Below, piece by piece: positions 44,725 through 55,841 of a stretch of 64,000 nt of DNA. The notes beneath the pieces are model-generated. The model was not told the origin of the DNA. It searched no databases and saw only the letters and a program-made list of their open reading frames with translations. This stretch comes from a bacterium (GTDB lineage: Bacteria; Bacillota; Bacilli; Lactobacillales; Streptococcaceae). Each line of letters starts with the position of its first letter. Positions within the stretch are counted from its first letter, which is position 1. Location of the stretch: assembly GCA_905221205.1 (NCBI GenBank), contig CAJNCG010000005.1, positions 79,523 through 143,522 of the forward strand, in the 5' to 3' direction. The position numbers and the translations under genes were made by a program.

Positions 44725-45303
44725 ATGAAGCAATCTTTTAAAACAAGTAAACTCTACTATGGATTTCCTATCTTCATTTTGGGGTATCAGGATCAGAATT
44801 TTGGGCACAATATCACGACCTGCAGTTCCTCCTATAGCTTGGGAGATTGGCTAGTCATTGGTGTTGGTGCTGAGGAAAATGCGGCTGAGCAAATCAAGCA
44901 TTACCAGAAGTTTACTGTGAATATCCCTGATGAAAATCTCATGCTCGAGATGGAGCAGGCTGGTTTTATCAGCCATCGAGAGAAATTGAAACACCTGGGG
45001 CTAGACTACGAGATTTCTGAACGGAGTCAGGCACCGATTTTAAATCCCTGTCCAGTCGTTTTAGAATGTCAAGTTGATAGAATTATTGATGAAGACGGTA
45101 TTTGTCACATCTTTGCCAAGATTATCGAACGACTAGCTGATCCAGAACTTTTGGATGACAAGGGGCATTTTAAGAATGACCGTTTTGCGCCGACTTACTT
45201 TATGGGGGATGGCCACCAGCGCGTTTATCGCTATTTAGATGACAGAGTAGACCCTATGGGAAGCTTCATTAAGAAAGCGAGGAAAAAGGATGGCAAGAAC
45301 TGA
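44725..45303 (+). CDS. Flavin reductase-like FMN-binding split-barrel protein
   Basis: 192 residues. The split-barrel flavin reductase family is recognisable (FPIFILGYQD... NITTCSSSYSLGDWLVIGVG, QKFTVNIPDENLMLEMEQAGF, CPVVLECQVDRII). It probably binds FMN and reduces flavin or acts as a small oxidoreductase. RBS AAAGGAGG. It is the first gene after the T-box, so its expression is tied to Val-tRNA charging together with valS. The truncated GNAT frame starts 14 bases before its stop. Confidence 0.85.
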   Translation: MKQSFKTSKLYYGFPIFILGYQDQNFGHNITTCSSSYSLGDWLVIGVGAEENAAEQIKHYQKFTVNIPDENLMLEMEQAGFISHREKLKHLGLDYEISERSQAPILNPCPVVLECQVDRIIDEDGICHIFAKIIERLADPELLDDKGHFKNDRFAPTYFMGDGHQRVYRYLDDRVDPMGSFIKKARKKDGKN

Positions 45304-45373
45304 ACTGCCAGAACGCTTGGAAACAGAACGTCTCATTTTACGAGTCCGGACTGTGACGGATGCTGAGGAGTGA
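45290..45373 (+). pseudogene. Truncated GNAT acetyltransferase (N-terminal 27 residues)
   Basis: ATG 45290, overlapping the end of the flavin reductase gene, opens a frame that reads LPERLETERLILRVRTVTDAEE and then stops. That is the standard beginning of a GNAT-family acetyltransferase of the RimJ/RimL type. The remainder is missing and the next gene begins at once. I infer that the acetyltransferase was cut short when the P-loop gene was inserted or exchanged. Confidence 0.8.
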
Positions 45374-45388
45374 GTGGGAGGTGATTTG

Positions 45389-45967
45389 ATGCATCTTTTC
45401 ATCATTGGAGCTCCAGCTTCTGGGAAAATGACGATTGGTCAAGAACTGTCTCGGTTGACGAATGTTACCCTCTTTTATAACCATCAAGCCATCGATTTTG
45501 CACTAGAAATCTATCAGGATTATACCGAGGAGATGTGGGAATTTGTTCGTGGAATTACCTTTTCTTTCCTTGGAGCTAGCGCTAGAAATCAGCGATATGT
45601 GATTTTAACAGACGTGATTGATTTTTCAAATCAGTACCAGATGATGTATTTGAAGCAAATTCAAGATTTGTTGAATGGCTATCATCAAGAGATTCTTTTT
45701 GTTGAATTGGAAACAAGCCTTGAAGAGCGCTTACGTCGAAATCGAACGGAGAATCGATTAAAGCACAAACCCTTAAAACGACATATTAAGGTATCTGAAA
45801 GAGAAATTTTAGAGACTGCTGAAACACTTCAATTAAATTCCCAACATCAACCCAATGAGTTGCACCACTACTTTAAAATAAATAATACGAATCTGTCTGC
45901 AGAAGAGGTTGCTAAGCAGATTCAAGATAAAATGAATACAATAGAGAAAGGACAAACACATGTCTAA
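45389..45967 (+). CDS. P-loop kinase-like ATPase (shikimate/AAA-type) of unknown substrate
   Basis: 192 residues from ATG 45389 (GGGAGG upstream). Walker A is [11 protein letters not shown] (residues 8-18), with a following HQAIDFAL segment, a Walker-B-like VILTDV and an Arg-rich lid ([23 protein letters not shown]). It is a small-molecule kinase fold, substrate unknown. It sits where the rest of the GNAT gene should be and ends with an 8-base overlap into valS, so it is co-translated with valS under the T-box. More A/T-rich than its neighbours, which fits later arrival. Confidence 0.75.
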   Translation: MHLFIIGAPASGKMTIGQELSRLTNVTLFYNHQAIDFALEIYQDYTEEMWEFVRGITFSFLGASARNQRYVILTDVIDFSNQYQMMYLKQIQDLLNGYHQEILFVELETSLEERLRRNRTENRLKHKPLKRHIKVSEREILETAETLQLNSQHQPNELHHYFKINNTNLSAEEVAKQIQDKMNTIEKGQTHV

Positions 45968-48611
45968 AGAACTTTCACCTAAATACAATCCAGCCGAGGT
46001 TGAGGCTGGTCGTTACCAAAAATGGCTTGATGCTGATGTTTTCAAGCCTTCAGGCGATCAAAAGGCTAAGCCTTATTCTATCGTGATTCCACCACCAAAC
46101 GTAACTGGGAAACTTCACCTTGGTCACGCTTGGGATACAACCTTGCAGGATATCATCATCCGTCAAAAACGTATGCAAGGCTTTGATACACTTTGGCTTC
46201 CAGGGATGGACCACGCGGGGATTGCGACTCAAGCTAAAGTTGAGGAGCGCTTGCGTGGTGAAGGTATTAGTCGTTACGACCTGGGTCGTGAAAAATTCCT
46301 AGATAAAGTATGGGAATGGAAAGACGAATATGCCACTACCATCAAGGAACAATGGGGCAAGATGGGGCTCTCTGTAGACTACTCTCGTGAGCGTTTCACT
46401 CTTGATGAAGGTTTGTCAAAAGCCGTTCGCAAGGTCTTTGTGGATCTTTACAAGAAAGGCTGGATCTACCGTGGTGAGTTTATCATCAACTGGGACCCAG
46501 CAGCTCGCACAGCCCTTTCTGATATCGAGGTTATTCACAAGGATGTCGAAGGTGCTTTCTACCATATGAACTACATGTTAGAAGACGGTTCCCGTGCCCT
46601 TGAAGTTGCGACAACTCGTCCTGAGACCATGTTTGGGGACGTTGCGGTTGCGGTCAATCCAGAAGACCCACGCTACAAGGACTTGATTGGTAAAAATGTC
46701 ATCCTTCCAATCGCTAATAAATTGATTCCAATCGTTGGGGATGAGCATGCTGATCCTGAGTTTGGTACTGGTGTCGTGAAAATCACACCTGCCCACGATC
46801 CAAACGACTTCTTGGTTGGTCAACGTCATAACTTGCCACAAGTCAATGTCATGAATGACGACGGAACTATGAATGATTTGGCCTTCGAATTTGCAGGCAT
46901 GGACCGTTTTGAAGCTCGTAAGGCAGTCGTGGCTAAGTTGGAAGAAATCGGTGGCCTCGTTAAAATTGAAAAACGTGTCCACAGTGTTGGTCACTCAGAG
47001 CGTACAGGTGTAGTTGTTGAGCCACGCTTGTCAACGCAATGGTTCGTCAAGATGGACCAATTGGCTAAGAATGCTATTGCCAATCAAGACACAGAGGACA
47101 AGGTAGAATTTTACCCACCTCGTTTCAATGATACTTTCCTTCAATGGATGGAAAATGTTCACGACTGGGTTATCTCTCGTCAGCTATGGTGGGGTCACCA
47201 AATCCCTGCTTGGTACAATGCTGAGGGTGAAATGTACGTCGGTGAAGAAGCTCCAGAAGGTGACGGATGGACTCAGGACGAAGACGTATTGGATACTTGG
47301 TTCAGTTCTGCCCTTTGGCCATTCTCAACTATGGGCTGGCCGGATGTCGACTCAGAAGACTTCAAACGTTACTTCCCAACTTCAACCTTGGTAACAGGTT
47401 ACGACATCATCTTCTTCTGGGTGTCTCGTATGATCTTCCAATCATTGGAATTCACTGGTCGTCAGCCATTCCAAAACGTTCTGATCCACGGTCTCATTCG
47501 TGACGAGCAAGGACGCAAGATGTCTAAATCTCTCGGTAACGGGATTGACCCGATGGATGTTATCGAGAAATACGGTGCCGATGCCCTTCGCTGGTTCCTT
47601 TCAAACGGTTCTGCACCAGGGCAAGACGTGCGCTTCTCTTACGAGAAAATGGATGCTTCATGGAACTTCATTAACAAGATTTGGAACATCTCTCGCTACA
47701 TCCTCATGAACAATGAAGGCTTGACCCTTGAGCAAGCAACTGCCAATGTGGAAAAAGTTGTCAACAAGGAAGCTGGAAACGTCACAGACCGCTGGATTCT
47801 CCACAACCTCAATGAGACAATCGGAAAAGCAACTGCCAACTTTGATAAATTTGAGTTTGGTGTAGCTGGACACATCCTCTACAACTTCATCTGGGATGAA
47901 TTCGCAGACTGGTACGTTGAGTTGACCAAGGAAGTCCTTTATAGCGATAACGAAGAAGATAAAGTCATCACACGCTCTGTTCTCCTTTACACTTTGGACA
48001 AGATCCTTCGTCTCCTTCACCCAATCATGCCATTCGTGACAGAGGAAATCTTTGGACAAATCTCAGAAGGCTCTATCGTTACAGCAGCATACCCAACTGT
48101 TAACCCAGCCTTTGAAGACATTGCGGCTCACACTGGTGTAGAAAGCCTCAAAGACTTGATCCGTGCTGTTCGGAATGCGCGTGCAGAAGTAAACGTAGCA
48201 CCAAGCAAGCCTATCACTATCCTTGTTAAGACAAGTGATAGCGACTTGGAAGCCTTCTTTAACAGCAATGTCAACTACATCAAACGTTTCACAAATCCTG
48301 AGCACTTGGAAATCGCATCAACCATCCCTGCACCTGAACTCGCTATGTCAAGCGTCATCACAGGAGCAGAAATCTACCTGCCACTGGCAGACCTCCTCAA
48401 TGTCGAAGAAGAACTGGCTCGTCTCGACAAGGAACTAGCTAAATGGCAAAAAGAACTGGATATGGTCGGTAAGAAGCTCTCTAACGAACGCTTCGTAGCC
48501 AACGCCAAACCAGAAGTCGTCCAAAAAGAACGCGACAAACAAGCCGACTACCAAGCTAAATACGACGCAACCGTAGCACGTATTGATGAGATGGAGAAAC
48601 TCGTTAAATAA
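45960..48611 (+). CDS. valS: Valyl-tRNA synthetase
   Basis: Class I synthetase that charges tRNA-Val and edits Thr. 883 residues, normal length: HIGH-type motif [15 protein letters not shown] (about 44-58), editing (CP1) domain with [20 protein letters not shown] near 520-524 ([10 protein letters not shown]), anticodon-binding domain and a C-terminal coiled coil (about 815-883). Last gene of the T-box operon, overlapping the P-loop gene by 8 bases. A terminator follows. Confidence 0.99.
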   Translation: MSKELSPKYNPAEVEAGRYQKWLDADVFKPSGDQKAKPYSIVIPPPNVTGKLHLGHAWDTTLQDIIIRQKRMQGFDTLWLPGMDHAGIATQAKVEERLRGEGISRYDLGREKFLDKVWEWKDEYATTIKEQWGKMGLSVDYSRERFTLDEGLSKAVRKVFVDLYKKGWIYRGEFIINWDPAARTALSDIEVIHKDVEGAFYHMNYMLEDGSRALEVATTRPETMFGDVAVAVNPEDPRYKDLIGKNVILPIANKLIPIVGDEHADPEFGTGVVKITPAHDPNDFLVGQRHNLPQVNVMNDDGTMNDLAFEFAGMDRFEARKAVVAKLEEIGGLVKIEKRVHSVGHSERTGVVVEPRLSTQWFVKMDQLAKNAIANQDTEDKVEFYPPRFNDTFLQWMENVHDWVISRQLWWGHQIPAWYNAEGEMYVGEEAPEGDGWTQDEDVLDTWFSSALWPFSTMGWPDVDSEDFKRYFPTSTLVTGYDIIFFWVSRMIFQSLEFTGRQPFQNVLIHGLIRDEQGRKMSKSLGNGIDPMDVIEKYGADALRWFLSNGSAPGQDVRFSYEKMDASWNFINKIWNISRYILMNNEGLTLEQATANVEKVVNKEAGNVTDRWILHNLNETIGKATANFDKFEFGVAGHILYNFIWDEFADWYVELTKEVLYSDNEEDKVITRSVLLYTLDKILRLLHPIMPFVTEEIFGQISEGSIVTAAYPTVNPAFEDIAAHTGVESLKDLIRAVRNARAEVNVAPSKPITILVKTSDSDLEAFFNSNVNYIKRFTNPEHLEIASTIPAPELAMSSVITGAEIYLPLADLLNVEEELARLDKELAKWQKELDMVGKKLSNERFVANAKPEVVQKERDKQADYQAKYDATVARIDEMEKLVK

Positions 48612-48616
48612 ACACA

Positions 48617-48644
48617 GAAACACGGTGATGAGCCGTGTTTTTTT
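48617..48644 (+). terminator. Terminator of valS
   Basis: AACACGG / CCGTGTT stem, loop TGATGAG, seven T. Confidence 0.88.
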
Positions 48645-48708
48645 GGTATATTGGTATAATGGAATCAATATTTATTGATGGAGAAAGTGGTGTCTATACA
48701 CCCTCATT

Positions 48709-48786
48709 ATGATCGGGATTGAATTCATCTGGATTGATATTGAAAATCCACCTAGCGACACCATCGGATGGGTAGCAAAGAAATAA
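48709..48786 (+). pseudogene. Possible gene remnant (25 codons)
   Basis: A short frame reads IEFIWIDIENPPSDTIGWVAKK before a stop, and another frame just upstream reads MESIFIDGESGVYTPSL. Together they look like a decayed gene with frameshifts between the valS terminator and the tetR promoter. The family is not recognisable, and this may be chance. Confidence 0.25.
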
Positions 48787-48826
48787 AAAGTTCGCTGTTT
48801 TTTGTTTTGTGTTTTACAGTTTTTTC

Positions 48827-48889
48827 TTGACAAGTCTTTCTTTTTTATGGTATTCTTTTATGCAACAAGTGTTGCGCAACGAATGTTGC
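48827..48889 (+). promoter_or_regulatory. tetR promoter with two abutting TetR-type operators
   Basis: TTGACA (48827-48832), 18 bases, TATTCT (48851-48856). Then GCAACAAGTGTTGC (48862-48875) and GCAACGAATGTTGC (48876-48889), two 14-base palindromes without a gap, 12 of 14 bases alike. They cover the transcription start, so the TetR protein encoded next should repress its own operon. Confidence 0.85.
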
Positions 48890-48903
48890 GTGAAAGGAGT
48901 CTT

Positions 48904-49479
48904 ATGCCACCAAAGGTTAAATTTAGTAAAGAGGCTATCATTGGGACAGCTTTAAAATTGGTGAGAGAAGAGGGCATGGCTAGTTTGACGGCTCGAGCAT
49001 TAGCGGAGCAACTGGGAGCCACACCGAGAGTCATTTTTGGGCAATTTGCCAATATGGCCGAGTTACAAGCAGAGGTTATTGGTGCTGCGGAAATGGTAGT
49101 GGTGGAGTATATTCGTAAGGCCTTAGAAGATGAGAAGCCTTTTCGATCCGTCGGAGTTGCTTATATCCTTTTCGCCTCAAAAGAACCCCAACTCTTTCAA
49201 TTGCTTTTCCAAAATCCCGGCAAAGATCCGATTCGTCGCTTTCAAGATTTTCTTCCCATGAAGGATCATAGTTACCAATTGGTTCTGGATTCAATCGTCG
49301 CAGACTATCCTTTGAATGTAGAGGAGGCTGGTCGCTTGTACCAGCATCTATTTATCTACTCGCACGGGATGGCCTCAATGGTTGCTTCTGGCATTTATCA
49401 ATTCAGCATGGAAGAAGTGATTGGATTACTGACAGAGGTTTGTCAATCCCTCATCAAAGAAATGGTAGGAAAGAAATGA
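48904..49479 (+). CDS. TetR-family repressor
   Basis: 191 residues from ATG 48904 (GAAAGGAG upstream); a longer frame from 48802 would overlap the promoter. N-terminal HTH (FSKEAIIGTALKLVREEGMASLTARALAEQLGATPRVIFGQFANMAELQ) and a helical ligand domain with a TetR_C-type segment. Its stop overlaps the ATG of the ABC ATPase gene. It probably senses a toxic lipid, peptide or drug and derepresses the exporter. Confidence 0.92.
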   Translation: MPPKVKFSKEAIIGTALKLVREEGMASLTARALAEQLGATPRVIFGQFANMAELQAEVIGAAEMVVVEYIRKALEDEKPFRSVGVAYILFASKEPQLFQLLFQNPGKDPIRRFQDFLPMKDHSYQLVLDSIVADYPLNVEEAGRLYQHLFIYSHGMASMVASGIYQFSMEEVIGLLTEVCQSLIKEMVGKK

Positions 49480-50156
49480 TTCAACTAGAAAATGTGCACA
49501 AAAGTTACGGCCAAACCAAGGTTTTAAAAGGGATTGATTTGCAGATTCAAGACCAGGATGATGTGGTTATCCTCGGTCCTTCTGGATCAGGCAAGTCAAC
49601 TCTCTTAAACGTTCTGTCAGGTTTAGAAAAGGTAGACGAGGGACATATCCTCATTCAAGGACAGGATTTAGCTCAACTCACAGATATTCAATTGACAGCC
49701 TTTAGACGTGAGAAGATTGCCTTTATTTTTCAGCAGTATTATTTATTGCCTAATCTAACAGTTAGACAGAATGTAAAGATGGGGGCAGACCTGGCAAACA
49801 ATCATGATTTTTTGCAGATTATCGAGGATTTGGGCCTTGGCGATAAGCTGGACAAGTATCCGAGTGAATTGTCAGGTGGGGAACAGCAGAGAGTCTCCAT
49901 TGCTCGGGCCTTGGCCAAAAAGCCAGAGATTCTTTTCTTAGATGAGCCGACGGGAGCCCTGGATGAAGAAACGGGGCGCAAGATTCTCGACTATATCTGG
50001 GAGTTAAAGGAAAAGATGGGCTTTACCCTAATTATGGTGACGCACAACCAAAATATTGCGAATATGGCAAGAACCATCATTCGTGTCAATAGTGGCAAGA
50101 TTACCGAAGTTGTGACCAATGATCGGCTTCAGACTGCTTATGAGATTGGATGGTAG
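49476..50156 (+). CDS. ABC transporter ATPase, MacB/LolD type
   Basis: 226 residues from ATG 49476, which overlaps the tetR stop (ATGA). Walker [10 protein letters not shown] (residues 34-42), signature LSGGEQQR, Walker [12 protein letters not shown] and the H-loop VTHN. This family powers FtsX-like permeases that export lipids, antimicrobial peptides or signals, or act in bacitracin-type resistance. The permease gene starts 3 bases after its stop. Confidence 0.95.
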   Translation: MIQLENVHKSYGQTKVLKGIDLQIQDQDDVVILGPSGSGKSTLLNVLSGLEKVDEGHILIQGQDLAQLTDIQLTAFRREKIAFIFQQYYLLPNLTVRQNVKMGADLANNHDFLQIIEDLGLGDKLDKYPSELSGGEQQRVSIARALAKKPEILFLDEPTGALDEETGRKILDYIWELKEKMGFTLIMVTHNQNIANMARTIIRVNSGKITEVVTNDRLQTAYEIGW

Positions 50157-50159
50157 GCC

Positions 50160-51305
50160 ATGTTTTCAGTAAAAGATATTCGAAAATTAGTTGTCGTAAG
50201 TATCATTGGAGCTTGTGCGGTCTTTGTTGCCAATCTCTTCTTGAATTTTTACCTTGATATCGAGCAGTTGGAGATTTCTAAAACCAATTCCATGATTCAG
50301 ACCTACTATGACGCTCAGGTTTCGCTTTCCTGGATGGTGGCTATGGTCAGTGGAGTCGTCTTGTCCTTGACGTCGGTCCTTCTCATGTGTTTTTATATCA
50401 AACAATTTGTCGATGATCACAAGGAACAATTAGGAATTTTAAAGGCTTTGGGCTATAGCAATGGTCAGTTGGCTAAACGATTTTGGGCATTTGGGCTCAG
50501 TTTTGGTGCCGGAGCGCTTCTTGGCTATTTCGCTTCTTTTCTTATGATGGGGCATTTTTATGACTTCCGGAATGAAAAGGGGATCCTGCCAGAAATCACC
50601 ATTCATTTTCATTGGCAGCTCTTGCTTGCTTTTGTGGTCCTTCCAACGGCATTTTTTATGCTTATCGCGGTTGGTTATGCTAGAAGACAACTACAAACGC
50701 CGGCTCTTCGCTTATTGAAAAAGTCCCCAACACCAATCAAGGTCAAAAGGAGAAAGAGGGCTCCTAAGAAAGAGAAAGACTTCCTAAAAGAGCTGTCTTC
50801 GTCACTAATTTTTGGGAAAAAATCTATCCTGTTTTTTGTCGTCTTTGGCTCTATGTGTTTTGCGGCCATGGTTCAATTGTCCTTTGGTCTAAGGGACTAC
50901 ACAGATGACATCATCCAAACCATGATGATCATGATTGGCTTGATCCTTTCTTTCTCTATTCTCTTTTTGTCATTGGGGATTGTCGTCTCAGAAAGTCGCG
51001 AAACCCTGGCTCTTATGAAGGCTTTTGGCTATACAGATCGTGAATGCCAAGGTCATATCCTATCTCCCTATCGTTTCTGGGCCTATCTAGGATTTGTTCT
51101 TGGGACAGCTTATCAGTACGCTATCATGGAAATCTTGATTGGTGTGATCAAAGATACGGTTCCTGAAAAGATTGAGCATCACTTTGATGGGAATGTTTGC
51201 TTCTGGACTTTGATCGGTTTTGCTGTGGTTTATGAAAGCCTCTTTTATCTATCCAACAGAAAACTCCAAAAGCAAACCATCAAAGAAGTACTTTTAGCTG
51301 AATAA
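50160..51305 (+). CDS. FtsX-like ABC transporter permease
   Basis: 381 residues with two FtsX-type halves. One helix lies near 10-30, a triad near 55-80, 110-135 and 155-175, a Lys-rich cytoplasmic loop (about 185-215), then helices near 222-240, 255-280, 312-330 and 350-370. The FtsX signatures KEQLGILKALGYSNGQL and RETLALMKAFGYTDREC appear in the two halves. Unlike MacB it lacks a large outside domain, and it is shorter than BceB. Partner of the upstream ATPase in a TetR-controlled exporter. Confidence 0.92.
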   Translation: MFSVKDIRKLVVVSIIGACAVFVANLFLNFYLDIEQLEISKTNSMIQTYYDAQVSLSWMVAMVSGVVLSLTSVLLMCFYIKQFVDDHKEQLGILKALGYSNGQLAKRFWAFGLSFGAGALLGYFASFLMMGHFYDFRNEKGILPEITIHFHWQLLLAFVVLPTAFFMLIAVGYARRQLQTPALRLLKKSPTPIKVKRRKRAPKKEKDFLKELSSSLIFGKKSILFFVVFGSMCFAAMVQLSFGLRDYTDDIIQTMMIMIGLILSFSILFLSLGIVVSESRETLALMKAFGYTDRECQGHILSPYRFWAYLGFVLGTAYQYAIMEILIGVIKDTVPEKIEHHFDGNVCFWTLIGFAVVYESLFYLSNRKLQKQTIKEVLLAE

Positions 51306-51311
51306 ATAGAG

Positions 51312-51335
51312 AAGGTTGGATTCTCCAGCCTTTTT
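51312..51335 (+). terminator. Terminator of the TetR-ABC operon
   Basis: AAGGTTGG / CCAGCCTT (one G-T pair), loop ATTCT, TTTTT tail. Confidence 0.85.
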
Positions 51336-51681
51336 CTTATGAAACTCATTAACAAGAGAAGGATTTTTCCCTATTCTAGGGAAAATGAAATAAAGGAAAG
51401 AAAACGAAGTTACTGGCAAGACCTGAAATGAACTTTTTACTTGATTTGACGCAACAAATAATCCTTTATCTCTGTAGGAATCCTCTTGCAGTTTGTGGTT
51501 GGTATTAGAGTTGCAGCCTTGAGTTATAAATAAATCAATATACCTGTGGTCATGTTACACAGGTCTTTCAATTAGCTGAAATATTTCACCTTTATTTTTT
51601 CTTAACCTTTGACTATTCCGCAAAATTATCGTAAAATAAAGAGTACATGATAAAATGAGGTCAGAGTCTGTTTGCTCTGAC
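51336..51681 (+). promoter_or_regulatory. Gene-free stretch with hairpins and the rpoE promoter
   Basis: No coding frame found. It holds a 9-bp hairpin TTTTCCCTA / TAGGGAAAA (51365-51385) and ACCTGTG / CACAGGT (51542-51564). The rpoE promoter is TTGACT (51609-51614), 17 bases, TAAAAT (51632-51637). A leader hairpin GTCAGAG / CTCTGAC (51660-51681) lies 13 bases before the rpoE ribosome site. Confidence 0.65.
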
Positions 51682-51709
51682 GATAGTAGTATAAATGAGG
51701 AGAAACGCT

Positions 51710-52297
51710 TTGGAATTAGAAGTATTTGCTGGGCAAGAAAAAAGTGAACTATCTATGATTGAGGTAGCGCGTGCTATCTTGGAACTTCGTGGTCGCGATC
51801 ATGAGATGCATTTTAGCGATCTTGTAAACGAAATTCAAAACTACCTTGGAACATCAAACAGCGATATCCGCGAAGCTTTGCCTTTGTTCTACACAGAGTT
51901 GAACTTTGACGGTAGCTTCATCTCACTTGGAGACAACAAATGGGGTCTTCGTTCATGGTATGGTGTGGACGAAATCGACGAAGAAATCATCGCTCTTGAA
52001 GAAAATGACGACGATGAAGTAGCACCAAAAGCTAAGAAAAAACGTGTCAATGCCTTCATGGATGGCGATTCAGATGCTATTGACTACAATGCGGATGATC
52101 CAGAAGACGAAGATGCATACGAAGCCGATCCAGCTCTTTCATACGATGATGAAAATCCAGATGATGAGAAAAATGAAGTGGAAGCTTACGATGCAGAAAT
52201 CAACGAAATCGCCCCAGATGACTTGGGTGAAGACGTAGATCTTAACGAAGAAGACGACGAGTTTTCAGACGATGATTCTGAAAACATCGAGGAATAA
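51710..52297 (+). CDS. rpoE: RNA polymerase delta subunit
   Basis: Gram-positive-specific RNAP subunit that speeds recycling and helps the response to changing initiating NTP levels. 195 residues from TTG 51710, with GAGGAG 7 bases upstream. A folded HARE-HTH N-domain (to about 90, [26 protein letters not shown]) is followed by a very acidic disordered tail of Asp/Glu repeats (about 100-195). It precedes pyrG, as in many Firmicutes. Confidence 0.97.
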   Translation: MELEVFAGQEKSELSMIEVARAILELRGRDHEMHFSDLVNEIQNYLGTSNSDIREALPLFYTELNFDGSFISLGDNKWGLRSWYGVDEIDEEIIALEENDDDEVAPKAKKKRVNAFMDGDSDAIDYNADDPEDEDAYEADPALSYDDENPDDEKNEVEAYDAEINEIAPDDLGEDVDLNEEDDEFSDDDSENIEE

Positions 52298-52307
52298 AAG
52301 TTAGCTA

Positions 52308-52400
52308 TTGACAATTGTTCTATTTTTAGGTATCATATTGTTCGGGCACCTCTTTTAGAGGTCGGGGCTCCCTAGTTCTTAGGGAGCTATTTTTGTTTTT
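52308..52400 (+). promoter_or_regulatory. pyrG promoter and CTP-sensing attenuator
   Basis: TTGACA (52308-52313), 17 bases, TATCAT (52331-52336). Seven bases on lies GGGC (52344-52347), the likely 5' end. A terminator GCTCCCTA / TAGGGAGC (52367-52374, 52380-52387) with T-run follows. In Bacillus and Lactococcus low CTP causes repeated G addition at such a GGGC start, and the poly-G tail pairs with the pyrimidine-rich stem arm to block termination. The layout here matches that mechanism. Confidence 0.85.
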
Positions 52401-52521
52401 TCAAGAAGTTATCTTCTTGTATTTTAGTTGTGAATCTGGTGCAGTCGTCCCAGATTATTCTTATTAGTAGGGTCTTGTTTTCTATGTCCCCTCGTAGTTA
52501 ACAAGGCCTTGAGCATTTTAG

Positions 52522-54141
<1,620 letters not shown>

Positions 54142-54150
54142 CCAAATCAG

Positions 54151-54180
54151 AACCTTTGAGAAGAATCTCAGAGGTTTTTT
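54151..54180 (+). terminator. Terminator of pyrG
   Basis: AACCTTTGAG / CTCAGAGGTT (one mismatch), then TTTTTT. Confidence 0.88.
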
Positions 54181-54260
54181 GCTTGCATATTTAGGATAAT
54201 ATTTGCAAATTAAAAACATAGTGATATAATTAACATAAAAAATCCTAAGGAGGATCTACG

Positions 54261-55337
54261 ATGAAAAAAATCACATTATTTGGTTTGTCTCTAGCTGGTC
54301 TAGCTTTACTGGCTTTTCCACATTCAGGTCAGGCATTTGAGCTTAAAGAAGAATGGGTTGTTAAGTGTGGAGTACAGTATCAAGATGGCAAGATTCTTCG
54401 GTTTAACAATGGTCATGAAGTGGATATCAAAGTCTTGGATTTGCCAAAAACCGAGAAAATCGAGTGGACGGTCAGTCTCGATGGTCAAGATCAGACTGTC
54501 AATTTCCTAGGTCAAGAAAAGGACAAGTCTATGATCGGGGAAGAAGGGCGTTACCTGAATTTCTATGTTCCATATGGCTATAGAGGAGATATCAAGGTCG
54601 AGGCTAAGAGCGGAAACGAAGTAAAGACCTGGTCAACGAAAGTTGTGGATGATATTCATAATGATAGTGGAAAGAGAGGTTACTATCGTATTGAAGAATC
54701 AAATGATCAATACACCTACCTCGATGCTAAATGGGATTATCAAACCAAGACTTACACTGCTGCCTTACCAGAGACTGTTAATGGTCAAAAAGTTTTTGCT
54801 TGGGCAAATTATGATAATGACGAGTTGAAACTAGAAAAACCAAAATCTATCAGTCATAAATATGATGATGGAGGATCTTTCAAAGAACTTTATCCAATTG
54901 TAAAAGCAGAAAGTTGGCTAAAATCAAATCAAAACTGGTACTATCAAAAACAAGGTCAATTAGTGCATAAGGATTGGGTTTATGACAAGGGAACTTGGTA
55001 CTTTATGAATGATAAAGGAGTCATGTTCAATCAAACTTGGCTTTATCAAGGTAGCAACTGGTATGCCTTTAAATCATCAGGAGCCATGATTGCGAGTGAC
55101 TGGCTTTACGATCAAGGCAAGTGGTACTATTTATCAACTTCAGGAGCTATGAAAGCAAGCGCTTGGATTTATGACAAGGGAGAATGGTATTATGTAAGTT
55201 CTTCTGGTGCCATGCTAGCGAATAATTGGGTCAAAGATAATGGCAAGTGGTATTATCTGGCTTCATCAGGTAAGATGCTTCGCAATACCTATACACCTGA
55301 TGGTTACTACGTTGGCAACTCAGGTGCCTGGCAATAA
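54261..55337 (+). CDS. Choline-binding surface protein
   Basis: 358 residues with a signal peptide (MKKITLFGLSLAGLALLAFPHSGQAF, cleavage near Ala25). A beta-rich N-terminal domain of unknown function (about 26-210) is followed by six to seven choline-binding repeats of about 20 residues (about 215-355), each with the W-x-YY/YF aromatic box. It should attach to phosphocholine on teichoic acids, which supports a mitis-group origin. RBS AAGGAGG. The N-domain matches no enzyme I recognise; it is not an amidase, lysozyme or CbpD-type CHAP domain. Confidence 0.88.
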   Translation: MKKITLFGLSLAGLALLAFPHSGQAFELKEEWVVKCGVQYQDGKILRFNNGHEVDIKVLDLPKTEKIEWTVSLDGQDQTVNFLGQEKDKSMIGEEGRYLNFYVPYGYRGDIKVEAKSGNEVKTWSTKVVDDIHNDSGKRGYYRIEESNDQYTYLDAKWDYQTKTYTAALPETVNGQKVFAWANYDNDELKLEKPKSISHKYDDGGSFKELYPIVKAESWLKSNQNWYYQKQGQLVHKDWVYDKGTWYFMNDKGVMFNQTWLYQGSNWYAFKSSGAMIASDWLYDQGKWYYLSTSGAMKASAWIYDKGEWYYVSSSGAMLANNWVKDNGKWYYLASSGKMLRNTYTPDGYYVGNSGAWQ

Positions 55338-55342
55338 GAATA

Positions 55343-55456
55343 ATACTCTTCGAAAATCTCTTCAAACCAAGTCAGCTTCATCTACAACCTCAAAACAGTG
55401 CTTTGAGCAACCTGCGGCTAGCTTCCTAGTTTGCTCTTTGATTTTCATTGAGTATA
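55343..55456 (+). repeat. BOX element (A-C type with a boxB-like remnant)
   Basis: ATACTCTTCGAAAATCTCTT, then the fragment CTACAACCTCAAAACAGTGC, then the boxC end GCTAGCTTCCTAGTTTGCTC to CATTGAGTAT. It starts 6 bases after the choline-binding protein stop and may serve as its 3' end. Confidence 0.9.
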
Positions 55457-55516
55457 AGAAGTCCTTTTCCTTAAAGGAAGAGGCTTTTTACTTACTTTTC
55501 TGCTGCTTCCTCATTT

Positions 55517-55543
55517 GTCCTAAAGCCTTTTTTGTGTTAAAAT
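55517..55543 (+). promoter_or_regulatory. Promoter touching the DUF4651 gene start
   Basis: TTGTCC, 17 bases, TAAAAT (55538-55543). The -10 overlaps the first ATG (55542) and ends 7 bases before the second (55551), so a message from here would be leaderless. Confidence 0.55.
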
Positions 55544-55550
55544 GAATGGT

Positions 55551-55841
55551 ATGAAAGCTAAAAAAATGTGGATGACAGGTCTGGCTCTGCTTGGTATTGG
55601 GAGCCTTGCCCTTGCTACGAAAAAAGTTGCAGATGACCATAAGCTCATGAAGACTCAGGAAGAGTTGACAGCGATTGTGCGAGACCATTTTTCAGATATG
55701 GGGGAAATTGCGACCCTCTATGTTCAAGTCTATGAAAGCAGTCTAGAGAGCTTGGTTGGTGGCGTCATTTTTGAGGATGGCCGTCATTATACCTTTGTCT
55801 ATGAAAATGAAGACCTAGTCTATGAGGAGGAAGTCTTATGA
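55551..55841 (+). CDS. DUF4651 family protein
   Basis: 96 residues if started at ATG 55551, 99 if at ATG 55542; I prefer the second because the first lies in the -10 box. An N-terminal hydrophobic segment (MWMTGLALLGIGSLALATKKV) is followed by a small soluble alpha/beta domain (FVYENEDLVYEEEV). I recognise the streptococcal DUF4651 type. It overlaps the thioredoxin gene by 4 bases, so both are made together. Confidence 0.78.
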   Translation: MKAKKMWMTGLALLGIGSLALATKKVADDHKLMKTQEELTAIVRDHFSDMGEIATLYVQVYESSLESLVGGVIFEDGRHYTFVYENEDLVYEEEVL

